From contig CAYSQW010000080.1 in NCBI GenBank assembly GCA_964433135.1, forward strand, positions 1-8,409: a DNA stretch of 8,409 nucleotides. The letters are read 5' to 3'. Position 1 is the first letter of the stretch; each line of letters begins with the position of its first letter. Origin of the DNA: CAYSQW01 sp964433135. Lineage in GTDB: Bacteria > Acidobacteriota > Aminicenantia > Aminicenantales > Aminicenantaceae. A program made the position numbers and the translations under genes. The notes beneath the pieces were generated by a model. It was not told where the DNA came from, searched no databases, and worked only from the letters and a program-made list of their open reading frames with translations. Below, piece after piece: positions 1-7,102 of this stretch.

Positions 1-1
1 G

Positions 2-1399
2 GGTTATTCATACAGTCTGATAAACGATGTTAAAAAATTTAGGGAGAACTTTGAAAAAGCTAAATCACTTTCAGAAACGGTTAAGATTACAGAGAAAGAA
101 AAGCTTATGATCGATACATTCTTTGCCGGATCTACAGAGAAACGGCTGGATATTTTAAACACAATTGTCGCAAAATACCCCAGAGACAAATGGGCGCATC
201 TGGAGTTAAGCAAGTATTACAGAATAATAGAGATGTACTCCGAGGTTAAAAAACATGCAGAAATCGTCCTGGCACTCGATCCTTCCTGGGGCGATGCGTA
301 TGAGGAGTTGGCCTTTGCCTATGCGAATACAGGAGATAATGAAAAAGCTCTGGAATATTTGCAAAAGTATTCAGCTGCTATTCCCGGAGATCCCAGCGCG
401 AATCTTACGACAGGTCATTTTTATGTGAAGATGGGAAGGATCGATGATGCGATAAGAAAATTCAAGGACGCTTTGGATATCAAACCTGATTTTAACATCG
501 AAAATTACTTGGCTTATGCCTATGCCATAGAGGAAAATTATGCGGAGACGTTCCAATGGATGGACAAATTCATAGCAAATGCTCCCTCGGAAGGCAGAAA
601 AGCTGATACAGGATATATTTTCAAGGGATTTTATCACTACTTACTTGGTAACTCTAAAAAAGCTCTTGAATATCTGCAAAGATCTTGGGAAATCCCCTGG
701 GGTATATTCAAGAAAAATCCTAGAGCCGAATATATCATGGCCTTTGTCAATTATGAGATAGGAGAATTCGATATATGCGGAGATCAATTTCAGCGTTGGT
801 ATGATCGTTGCATGGGATTAAAACCGCAAGCTGCGCAAGCTTATCGAAGTTATACATCTTTTTGGCTCTATTGTCCCTTGGGTGCGATTGAGTTGAAACG
901 AGGAAATATCGATACTGCCAGGTTATACCTGGCAAAGATGGAATCCTTGATGCCCAAAATTACATCTCCCCAGAAATTGGAGGGGTATAACTGGCTACTC
1001 GGCCAGATATTAATTGCTGAAAAATCTTATAATGAAGCTATATCAATTCTCAAAGACGCTCCTCGGATGAAAATGCCCTGGCTCTGGCTGACTCAGAATA
1101 TTATCACTTATAACCTTTTTAACATCGATTCCTTCTTAGCTCAGGCGTATAAGGAAAAGGGGGATTTGGACCGGGCCATCGGGGTCTACGAGCGATTGAC
1201 AGATCCCAACCCTGAAAACAGGGATGGACGACTCATACGGCCTATGAATTACTACTATTTAGGCGAATTGTACGAAAAGAAGGGCCGGAAAGCCAAAGCC
1301 GTCACCTCTTACGAGAAATTCCTTTCCCTCTTGAAGAACGCTGATATGAGGACAGAGGAACTCGAAGATGCGAGGGATAGGCTGGCTGGATTGAAATAA
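2..1399 (+). CDS. TPR-repeat protein, 5'-truncated by window edge
   Basis: The first internal ATG is at 107, but the frame stays open back to base 2 with good coding character and no convincing ribosome binding site lies before 107. The true start is therefore probably outside the window; 465 codons are visible. Counting from Met107 as residue 1, helical-pair repeats of TPR type lie at about 28-60, 62-95, 97-129, 340-367 and 380-412, with weaker ones between. Several have the LDP or KPD turn after helix B (for example around 57-59 and 126-128). The C-terminus (YEKFLSLL...AD...EDARDRLAGLK) resembles the tail of TPR proteins often fused to an N-terminal Ser/Thr kinase, winged-helix regulator or secretion signal. 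That missing part decides the function and cannot be seen. TPR arrays usually serve as protein-interaction scaffolds. Base composition looks more A/T-rich than the permeases, with many AGA and ATA codons. The gene converges on the permease gene downstream. Confidence -1.
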   Translation, partial: GYSYSLINDVKKFRENFEKAKSLSETVKITEKEKLMIDTFFAGSTEKRLDILNTIVAKYPRDKWAHLELSKYYRIIEMYSEVKKHAEIVLALDPSWGDAYEELAFAYANTGDNEKALEYLQKYSAAIPGDPSANLTTGHFYVKMGRIDDAIRKFKDALDIKPDFNIENYLAYAYAIEENYAETFQWMDKFIANAPSEGRKADTGYIFKGFYHYLLGNSKKALEYLQRSWEIPWGIFKKNPRAEYIMAFVNYEIGEFDICGDQFQRWYDRCMGLKPQAAQAYRSYTSFWLYCPLGAIELKRGNIDTARLYLAKMESLMPKITSPQKLEGYNWLLGQILIAEKSYNEAISILKDAPRMKMPWLWLTQNIITYNLFNIDSFLAQAYKEKGDLDRAIGVYERLTDPNPENRDGRLIRPMNYYYLGELYEKKGRKAKAVTSYEKFLSLLKNADMRTEELEDARDRLAGLK

Positions 1400-1532
1400 T
1401 AACAATAGAAAAATCCAACGAATATTCAGCGTAGCATAGAGGGGAGTGTAAGCTTTTCTGTATAAATCCCATTTTTGCCCTTCCACATATTTAGCCAGAC
1501 GATCTTCAAAATAGATAGAAGAAGCCCCCAAT

Positions 1533-1662
1533 TGGACCGGACACCTATGATCCTCTGAATAAGATATAGTCATAGCCATGGTGTTATGCTGATAATCTAA
1601 GAAAAGGAGGATTATGAGCAGCGTAAAAGTCATCGACTCCACACAGAGGGAGCGGCGGTCCA
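1533..1662 (+). mobile_element. possible insertion-sequence remnant
   Basis: The stretch begins TGGACCGGACACC and ends CGGTCCA, so it has TG...CA ends and a 7-bp perfect terminal inverted match. Adding the outer flanks, 1526-1539 and 1656-1669 match as inverted repeats at 12 of 14 positions. Inside is an AAGGAGG plus ATG translation start (see 1614). IS3-family elements have TG...CA ends and an early orfA start, so a deleted IS end is a reasonable guess. No clear target duplication is visible and a 12/14 match in a few hundred bases is only moderately unlikely by chance, so the call is tentative. The adjoining 1400-1532 shows nothing I can name: no gene and no clear terminator. Confidence -1.
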
Positions 1663-1665
1663 TTC
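1614..1665 (+). pseudogene. truncated 5' gene fragment with strong RBS
   Basis: An AAGGAGG at 1604-1610 lies three bases before an ATG at 1614, followed by 17 codons reading MSSVKVIDSTQRERRSI. The frame then runs into the 46-bp palindrome and continues only as antisense of the permease gene, so the genuine coding part appears to stop at about 1665. The basic ERRS stretch near the N-terminus resembles the start of many IS3-type OrfA transposases, in which a conserved (F/Y)TPEFK-like segment would follow; here that part is missing. The transposase identity is inference. It could instead be the relic of an unrelated gene, or a chance start. Confidence -1.
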
Positions 1666-1711
1666 GGGGTCGGGCCCGGAAATTCCGATCGGAATTTCCG
1701 GGCCCGACCCC
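1666..1711. repeat. perfect 46-bp palindrome, REP/BIME-like
   Basis: Each half (23 bases) is the exact reverse complement of the other, with the centre inside CGATCG between 1688 and 1689. The outer ends are GGGGTCGGGCCC and GGGCCCGACCCC. As RNA it could fold into a stem of about 21 bp with a four-base GATC loop. It starts one base after the stop codon of the - strand permease and lies in a convergent gap, so it could act as a bidirectional RNA end or barrier. No T-tract follows on either strand, so it is not a canonical intrinsic terminator. Each half matches the 33-bp units at 4349-4414 and 7503-7535. Confidence -1.
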
Positions 1712-1712
1712 A

Positions 1713-4100
1713 TTATTCATAGCGGAGGGAGGTGACGGGATCGGCCAGGGCGGCTTTGACGGAAAGGATACTGACCGTGGCCATAGCGATCAGGAGCGCC
1801 GCGGCCCCGCTGAGGACAAACGGCATGGGCGTCAGCGGGATGCGGTAGGCGAAGTTGTCGAGCCAGCGCCCGAGAAGCAGCCAAGCGACGGGCCAAGCGA
1901 TGAAGTTGGACAGCAGCACCCACTTCGCGAACTGTTTTGAGAAGAGACCAGTGATACCGCCGACCGAAGCTCCGAGCACTTTGCGGATGCCGATCTCCTT
2001 GACCCGGCGTTCCGTCATGAAAGATGTCAGGCCGAAAAGCCCCAAACAGGAGATAAAAAGCGCCAGCACGGTAAAAAGAGAAACCAGACGATTGGTCTTC
2101 TCCTCGTCAGCGTAAAAACCTTCGTAAGCCGCTTTCATGGTCCGATAAGAAAAATCCGGCACTTCCAGCACATCCTTCCATACAGCGCCGAGATACGCGA
2201 TGGTGTCTTCCGCATTTTCAGGCTTGATTTTGACCACGGTCAACATGTACATCTGAGGATTCATGTAAATTAGCATAGGGCTAATCGAGTTGTGGAGGGA
2301 TTTGACATGAAAGTCGCGAACAATACCGATCACCTTGACATCCCGGTTTCCGGGAAGCACAAGCTTTTGCCCCAAGGGATCTTTCAAATCCAGCGCCTGG
2401 ACGGCCGTCTCATTAAGCAGCACGCTTTCATCGGCATCCAGCGCGAAATCCTTGTAGAAATTCCTGCCGGATGCCAGTTTCAGCCCCATGGCTTTCACGA
2501 AATCATAGTCGCCTGGGATGGCCTGTATGGTCATCTGCTCTTCCGGAGGAGCGCCTTTTTTACCGACGGTCATCTGAAACTGGCTGTTGACGCCGGGAAC
2601 GGTGTAGGCACCTGAAACCGCGGTGACATTGGGGTTTTTCATGAATTCGGTCTTGAGTATCGGGTACTTGGCTTTGGCTTCGTCATCACCCTGGGGAAGA
2701 TAAGCCAGGATCACGTTTTCCCTGTCGAATCCGAGGTCGGAATTTTTCATGAATTCGATCTGATTTTTCAGGATGATCGTTCCCATGATGAGAATGATCG
2801 ATATCGCAAACTGAACGACGACCAGGGCGCTGCGCAAAGAAGCGCGCCGCCCGAAACGGGCTGTGGTATGACGGAAGATATCAACGGGACGAAAGCGCGA
2901 AAGAAACCACGCCGGATAGCTTCCCGCTAAAAGCCCCACCAAAAACACCATGCCGATGACGATGGCATAGAGAAACTTGAAGTGATAGGCGTTGAATGCG
3001 ATCGAGGCGTCCAGATAGGAATAAAGCACGGGGTTGAGGATCTCAAACACTACAACTCCCAGACCGACCGCGACCAGGGTAAAAAGCAGTGATTCCGTAA
3101 GAAACTGACGGATGAGCTGCGCTCGCCCGGCGCCGACGACCTTGCGCACCCCGATCTCTTTCATGCGTTCCATCGAGCGGGAGGTGGAAAGATTCATGAA
3201 GTTGAAACAGGCAATGGCGAGGATGAGAATCGCCGCCGCCAGGAACACGGTCACATAGAGACGGTTGCCTTTGGGGCCCATATCTCCTCGAGTCTGGTTG
3301 TCCCAGTGGATGGCGGAAAGCGGCTGGATGGGAAGTTCCATCTTTTCGTAGAACCAGCTCTGAGTGCTGCCGCGCATAAGAGCGTTCAATTTTTCGGAAA
3401 CGGTTTCCACATGCGCATTTTCCCGCAATAGAAAATAAGTCAGATCATCACCCCAGTACATCCAGGGCGAATCCGGATATTTCCCCAGCGAATGAACGGT
3501 GGCATAGGAGATCAGGAACTCGCAGTTTAAGTGGGTGTTGGAGGGATGATCCGCCAGTACGCCGGTTATATTGTAGGGGCGGTCGTCGATAAAAAGAGTT
3601 CGGCCCATGGGGTCGGCGGCATCGAAATATTTTCGGGCCGCGGTTTGTGTCAGGATAACGGTGAAGGGTTGGGAAAGAGAGGAGACCGGATCGCCCTGAA
3701 GGAGGGTCCAATCGAAGATGGAGAACACCGCGGGATCGGCGTGGAAGACGCGCGGCTCGCTGATCGCTTCGCCGGAGGTTGTGCGAACGAGCAGCTCGGG
3801 ATTTTGCTTGATCCGCGCCGCGGCTTCCACTTCCGGGACTTCGGCCGAAAGGGCCGGAGCCACCGCTGGCATGGCGCCGGCAAATTTCATCCGGCTCCCC
3901 TCTTTCCCCCAATCGGTAATGACTCGATGGATGCGGTCTTTGTTTTTATGATAGTCGTCATAGCTTGTTTGGTTGACGACATACATGAACATCATCAGGC
4001 ATACCGTCATCCCGGTCGCAAGCCCCACCACATTGATAGAGGAGAAGACTTTGTCCTTTCTCATATTGCGCCAAGCAATGAGAAGGTGTTTTTTCATCAT
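1713..4100 (-). CDS. ABC transporter permease, MacB/FtsX type (double FtsX)
   Basis: This 795-residue integral membrane protein belongs to the MacB-like permease group. These proteins work with a cytoplasmic ATPase as mechanotransmission machines that drive extracytoplasmic substrate or lipoprotein movement rather than forming a channel. Visible order: membrane segment about 20-42, extracytoplasmic MacB-core domain about 45-280, membrane segments about 281-305, 334-355 and 375-396, a further segment about 424-443, second extracytoplasmic domain about 445-670, and a final FtsX block at about 672-693, 725-745 and 758-780. Signature motifs are KEIGVRKVVGA near 314-324 and KEIGIRKVLGAS near 701-712. 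The start is supported by GGAGG eight bases upstream; the second Met is also possible. The length is usual for double-FtsX permeases. No ATPase gene is adjacent and the substrate is unknown. It is divergent from, and paralogous to, the permease at 4611-6944. Confidence -1.
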   Translation of the reverse strand: MMKKHLLIAWRNMRKDKVFSSINVVGLATGMTVCLMMFMYVVNQTSYDDYHKNKDRIHRVITDWGKEGSRMKFAGAMPAVAPALSAEVPEVEAAARIKQNPELLVRTTSGEAISEPRVFHADPAVFSIFDWTLLQGDPVSSLSQPFTVILTQTAARKYFDAADPMGRTLFIDDRPYNITGVLADHPSNTHLNCEFLISYATVHSLGKYPDSPWMYWGDDLTYFLLRENAHVETVSEKLNALMRGSTQSWFYEKMELPIQPLSAIHWDNQTRGDMGPKGNRLYVTVFLAAAILILAIACFNFMNLSTSRSMERMKEIGVRKVVGAGRAQLIRQFLTESLLFTLVAVGLGVVVFEILNPVLYSYLDASIAFNAYHFKFLYAIVIGMVFLVGLLAGSYPAWFLSRFRPVDIFRHTTARFGRRASLRSALVVVQFAISIILIMGTIILKNQIEFMKNSDLGFDRENVILAYLPQGDDEAKAKYPILKTEFMKNPNVTAVSGAYTVPGVNSQFQMTVGKKGAPPEEQMTIQAIPGDYDFVKAMGLKLASGRNFYKDFALDADESVLLNETAVQALDLKDPLGQKLVLPGNRDVKVIGIVRDFHVKSLHNSISPMLIYMNPQMYMLTVVKIKPENAEDTIAYLGAVWKDVLEVPDFSYRTMKAAYEGFYADEEKTNRLVSLFTVLALFISCLGLFGLTSFMTERRVKEIGIRKVLGASVGGITGLFSKQFAKWVLLSNFIAWPVAWLLLGRWLDNFAYRIPLTPMPFVLSGAAALLIAMATVSILSVKAALADPVTSLRYE

Positions 4101-4108
4101 GAACGGTT

Positions 4109-4113
4109 CCTCC
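4109..4113 (-). promoter_or_regulatory. ribosome binding site of the - strand permease
   Basis: Read on the - strand this is GGAGG, eight bases before the first of two consecutive ATG codons (4098-4100 and 4095-4097). It fixes the start of the permease gene at 4100, or at the second Met. Confidence -1.
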
Positions 4114-4242
4114 GTTCCGGGCTAAACTTCAAGCAGACCATGATGACGTAGGATTGATTGTTTTCGACCGCTTTTTGCCGGCTGGGCGGAAATGCTTTTG
4201 GGTATTTCATTTCTCACTGTTTTAATTGCAAAAAGCGTACCA

Positions 4243-4299
4243 GGATAATCGGAGACAAAGAATATGGATCACATGAAATTTCCCTGTCTGCCATTATCC
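4243..4299. repeat. imperfect 15-bp inverted repeat (stem-loop)
   Basis: The left arm GGATAATCGGAGACA (4243-4257) and the right arm TGTCTGCCATTATCC (4285-4299) pair at 13 of 15 positions, with two mismatches in the middle and a 27-base loop. It lies 143 bases upstream of the - strand permease start. It may be an operator pair, a structured leader or an element end; nothing in the sequence decides between these. Confidence -1.
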
Positions 4300-4332
4300 G
4301 AGATTGATCTTTTCAGCATATTTTCTGTCTTT

Positions 4333-4344
4333 TTCAGGCCTGAA
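4333..4344. repeat. 12-bp perfect palindrome
   Basis: TTCAGGCCTGAA is self-complementary and sits just beside the tandem 33-bp repeats. Its size would suit a dimeric regulator site, but it may equally be a chance palindrome or part of the repeat element's flank. Confidence -1.
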
Positions 4345-4348
4345 TACA

Positions 4349-4414
4349 TTTTTCCCATCGGAGATTTCGGGCCCGACCCCGTTTTTCCGATCGGAGTTTT
4401 CCGGCCCGACCCCG
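4349..4414 (-). repeat. two tandem 33-bp units of the GGGGTCGGGCC repeat family
   Basis: Units 4349-4381 and 4382-4414 are identical at 30 of 33 positions. On the - strand each reads CGGGGTCGGGCC, then a short A-rich stretch, then CTCCGATCGG or CTCCGATGGG and AAAAA. The 27-base core of the second unit differs from the right half of the 1666-1711 palindrome at three positions. The conserved head followed by a small dyad (TCCGATCGGA) is the layout of REP-type elements. Because the period is 11 codons, the array gives artefactual repeated peptides on both strands. Confidence -1.
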
Positions 4415-4557
4415 ATTGTGTATCTGTCCCCCACCGCACACTTGTTGTCGCGGAAGCGAACATGTCCTTGGAACCCAGGGTTGAATGAACCGCCAAGACA
4501 TCGTACCCTTAAAGAGGGCCTTATAAGCAAAAAAGGCTTCATGGGGATATGGTATGG

Positions 4558-4563
4558 CATAAT
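4558..4563 (+). promoter_or_regulatory. weak -10-like hexamer before the + strand permease
   Basis: CATAAT differs from TATAAT at one position and would place transcription initiation about 40 bases before the ATG at 4611. No good -35 hexamer sits at the right spacing, so support is slight. Confidence -1.
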
Positions 4564-4610
4564 ATTTGCTCTATCATCCAAGACGTAACAAACCGCGGAA
4601 CACCGGAACC

Positions 4611-6944
4611 ATGCTGAGAAGTTACCTGAAGACAGCCTTCCGAAACCTCAGAAGATATAAAGGGTATTCTTTCATAAACATCGCCGGTCTCGCCGTCGGT
4701 CTGGCCTGCGCCGTCCTGATCTTTATCTGGGCTTACGATGAGCTGCATTATGACTCCTTTCACCCGAACAACGACCGGATATTCCGCCTGCTCATTCATG
4801 CAGCCGATGATCCCTCCGACGGCGGCGTTCCCAGCACCCCCTATATCCTTCCCCGAATCCTCAAGCAGGAATATCCCGAAGTCGAGGAAGTGGTCCGCGT
4901 CCGCGACAAGGCCTATCCCAGCGCTCTGAAGCATGGAGATATTTCCTTTTACGAGGATCGCTTTTTCCTGGCCGACAACAGCTTTTTTTCCATCTTCGGT
5001 CATGATTTCCTTGAGGGGGATCCCGCATCGGCGCTCTCAAAGCCCAACGCCGTCGTCTTGACCAGGGATTCGGTAAAAAAATATTTCGGCGCCGTTGATC
5101 CCATGGGCAGAATCCTGAATTGGAACAACACCGCCGATTTGGAGGTTACGGGCGTCATTGAAAATGTTCCTTACAATTCCCACCTCCAGTTTGATTTCGT
5201 GGCGTCCCTGCAGCTCCACGGCCGGGAGAGACTCAACAGCTGGTGGCGGGAGACCGCAGGCTATGTGAAGCTCAGGGAAGGCGCCTCGGCTTCTGAGTTC
5301 GGACGCAAAATATCCGGCATCATGCAGAGATATCACCCCTCGGACAACTATACCGTGTCACTCCAGCCGATTCGGGAAGCTCATCTCAATATCATGCAGG
5401 GAGGACGCGGGGATATCCGGATTCTCTATTTATTTTTGGCCACGGCGGTCCTGATCCTGATCATCGCCTGTTTCAACTTCATCAATATCACAACGGCCCG
5501 TTCGGGGATCCGTGCCCTCGAGGTCGGGATGCGGAAGGTGGTGGGAGCCCGGCGCGGAAACATCATCCGGCAGTTTTTGGGAGAAACCTTCCTTCTGACC
5601 CTCATCGCCCTGGCTTTGTCGCTGCTGCTCGTCGATCTCGCGCTTCCCTCGTTCAATGCCGTCCAGGGAAAGGAACTGTCGCTCCTGGGTTCACTCGGCG
5701 GGCGTCTCCCCATTCTGCTGATCCTGATCGCGGTGATTACGTCTCTTCTTTCCGGAAGCTACCCCGCCCTGTACCTCGCCTCCCTCAGGCCGGTAAAAAT
5801 CATGCGACGGGACCAGGGCAAGCGAGGGGCAAGACTGCGCACCCTGCTCGTCGTCGGACAGTTTTCCGTCTCCATTCTGCTGATCATCCTGACCCTCGTC
5901 GCCCAACGGCAGATGCGGTTTATCCGCAGCGCCGACCTGGGATTTTCCCGTCATGAGATTTTGACCATCCAGATGAACGACCAGCTGCGAGACAATCTGC
6001 AGTCTTTCAAGCGGCGCGTTCTCCAGGACCCCCGCATCCAGAACGTGACCGCGGCGTCCGCTCCGCCTCATTTTCTGTTCAATGTCAATAATTTCTCCTG
6101 GGAAGGTCTGCCGGATGAGGAACACAAGGAAATCAATTTCCTTTATGTCGATCACGATTACGCCGAAACCTTTGGTCTCGAAATCGTAAAGGGACGGGAT
6201 TTTTCCATATCCTTCCCCTCTGATGAACAGGATGCAGCCATAGTCAATCAGGCGGCCGCGCGTATGATGGGATTCGATGATCCCGTCGGCAAAAGAGTTG
6301 ATCTGGCCGGGGAACCCAAAACCATCATCGGTGTGGTCAAGGATTTCAACCACAAACCTCTGATCTTCGATATATCCCCCATGGTCATGGCCGTCAAACC
6401 CAGCTGGTACTTTGAGCTTATCGTCAAGCTCCATCCCGACGATGTTCCCGGCGGTCTGGCTCATGTCGAAAAAGTTTTCCATGAGACGACCCCAGATTTT
6501 CCTTTCAGATACACCTTTTTGGATGACTTCTTCGAGGAGATCTACCGCCCTCTGACCATTATGAACATGATTTTCAACTCTTTCGCCGCATTGGCCGTAT
6601 TCATCTCCTGCCTTGGTTTGTTCGGTTTGTCCGCGCTGCTCCTGGATCAGCGCAAAAATGAAATCGGAATCCGCAAGGTTCTCGGGGCCTCAACCCGCGG
6701 CGTCATTTTTCTCACGACCAAGCACTTCATGCGGATTGTCCTGATCGCCAACCTGATCGCGGTTCCCGCCGCATTTTTCGCTTCCCGACTGCTGCTCAAT
6801 CTGTTTGTTTACCGAACACGTATACAGCCATCCATATTTCTCATGAGCATTTCATTCTCATTTGCCGCCGCTCTGATCACGGTCAGCTATCAAGTCTGGA
6901 AAACCGCCCGGACAAATCCCGTCGACAGCATCCGCTGCGAATGA
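4611..6944 (+). CDS. ABC transporter permease, MacB/FtsX type (double FtsX)
   Basis: This is a 777-residue paralogue of the divergent permease, with the same domain order: membrane segment about 20-42, extracytoplasmic MacB-core domain about 44-268, membrane segments about 271-294, 323-343, 367-390 and 411-430, second extracytoplasmic domain about 432-645, and a C-terminal FtsX block with segments about 652-677, 705-728 and 741-760. Signatures are LEVGMRKVVGA near 303-313 and EIGIRKVLGAS near 684-694; both proteins share IACFNF, GSYPA and FISCLGLFGL. The frame is open 45 bases further, to a TTG at 4566. I prefer ATG 4611 because the protein then begins MLRSYLKTAFRNLRR, as family members do. 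The ribosome binding site is weak. Like its partner it needs an ATPase that is not in this window; the substrate is unknown. Confidence -1.
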   Translation: MLRSYLKTAFRNLRRYKGYSFINIAGLAVGLACAVLIFIWAYDELHYDSFHPNNDRIFRLLIHAADDPSDGGVPSTPYILPRILKQEYPEVEEVVRVRDKAYPSALKHGDISFYEDRFFLADNSFFSIFGHDFLEGDPASALSKPNAVVLTRDSVKKYFGAVDPMGRILNWNNTADLEVTGVIENVPYNSHLQFDFVASLQLHGRERLNSWWRETAGYVKLREGASASEFGRKISGIMQRYHPSDNYTVSLQPIREAHLNIMQGGRGDIRILYLFLATAVLILIIACFNFINITTARSGIRALEVGMRKVVGARRGNIIRQFLGETFLLTLIALALSLLLVDLALPSFNAVQGKELSLLGSLGGRLPILLILIAVITSLLSGSYPALYLASLRPVKIMRRDQGKRGARLRTLLVVGQFSVSILLIILTLVAQRQMRFIRSADLGFSRHEILTIQMNDQLRDNLQSFKRRVLQDPRIQNVTAASAPPHFLFNVNNFSWEGLPDEEHKEINFLYVDHDYAETFGLEIVKGRDFSISFPSDEQDAAIVNQAAARMMGFDDPVGKRVDLAGEPKTIIGVVKDFNHKPLIFDISPMVMAVKPSWYFELIVKLHPDDVPGGLAHVEKVFHETTPDFPFRYTFLDDFFEEIYRPLTIMNMIFNSFAALAVFISCLGLFGLSALLLDQRKNEIGIRKVLGASTRGVIFLTTKHFMRIVLIANLIAVPAAFFASRLLLNLFVYRTRIQPSIFLMSISFSFAAALITVSYQVWKTARTNPVDSIRCE

Positions 6945-7014
6945 AGCTGGAGACAATGGTGATTTATAGTGAAACCATTACCGCCGATTCCTAAATCTCC
7001 TTTTTCTTCATTTC

Positions 7015-7090
7015 AGTTCATCATAAAGACACATTTTTCAATGTATATTTAATTAGTCGTAATGTAGAATATATGAATATTTAAGCATGT
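7015..7090 (+). promoter_or_regulatory. A/T-rich upstream region, probable promoter
   Basis: The 158-base gap after the permease becomes strongly A/T-rich here, just before the GTG-started small gene. TAGAAT at 7065-7070 is a -10 candidate one mismatch from consensus, but the -35 position at normal spacing is poor. The composition suggests that the small gene has its own promoter rather than being read only through from the permease. Confidence -1.
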
Positions 7091-7096
7091 AGGGAG
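7091..7096 (+). promoter_or_regulatory. ribosome binding site fixing a GTG start
   Basis: AGGGAG lies six bases before GTG at 7103. No ATG competes at this position, and the GTG gives a complete signal peptide, so the site decides the start. Confidence -1.
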
Positions 7097-7102
7097 AAAA
7101 CA

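Larger units (their letters stand above)
4101..4610. other. 510-base divergent intergenic region
   Basis: This gap separates the two divergent permease genes, so it must hold both promoters unless the genes are read from further away. I find no convincing -35/-10 pair for the - strand gene. Besides the repeats listed separately, it holds a perfect 10-bp inverted pair, CGCTTTTTGC at 4169-4178 and GCAAAAAGCG at 4228-4237. Open frames across the gap are created by the repeats on both strands and show no protein-like character. The part 4415-4550 shows nothing I can identify. Confidence -1.

Noticed and set aside
1666..1711. Classical intrinsic terminator
   Set aside because: The stem is excellent but neither strand has a following run of T; it is reported as a palindromic repeat instead.
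1259..1720. A 153-codon - strand open frame across the convergent gap
   Set aside because: It overlaps the TPR gene's 3' end and the palindrome, has no ribosome binding site that I can see, and shows no family features.
3531..4151. A 206-codon + strand open frame
   Set aside because: It is antisense to the N-terminal part of the - strand permease and overlaps its ribosome binding site; its composition is that of a shadow frame.
4349..4414. CRISPR array
   Set aside because: The two units are directly adjacent without spacers, only two copies exist here, and no cas genes are present.
4264..4588. Several open frames on both strands with repeated GVGPE(N/I)SD-type peptides
   Set aside because: The peptide repeats simply reflect the 33-bp (11-codon) DNA repeat read in open frames; no gene-like start or domain supports them.
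4566..4610. TTG at 4566 as start of the + strand permease
   Set aside because: The 15 extra residues are rich in Arg, Pro and Asn and unlike the family's N-terminus, whereas ATG 4611 gives the usual beginning.
5691..6482. A 263-codon open frame on the - strand
   Set aside because: It lies wholly antisense to the permease, whose frame has clear FtsX motifs; the antisense translation has no recognisable domain.
6955..6979. Terminator hairpin after the + strand permease
   Set aside because: AATGGT and ACCATT pair over only six bases with a 13-base loop and no T-tract follows; too weak to call.
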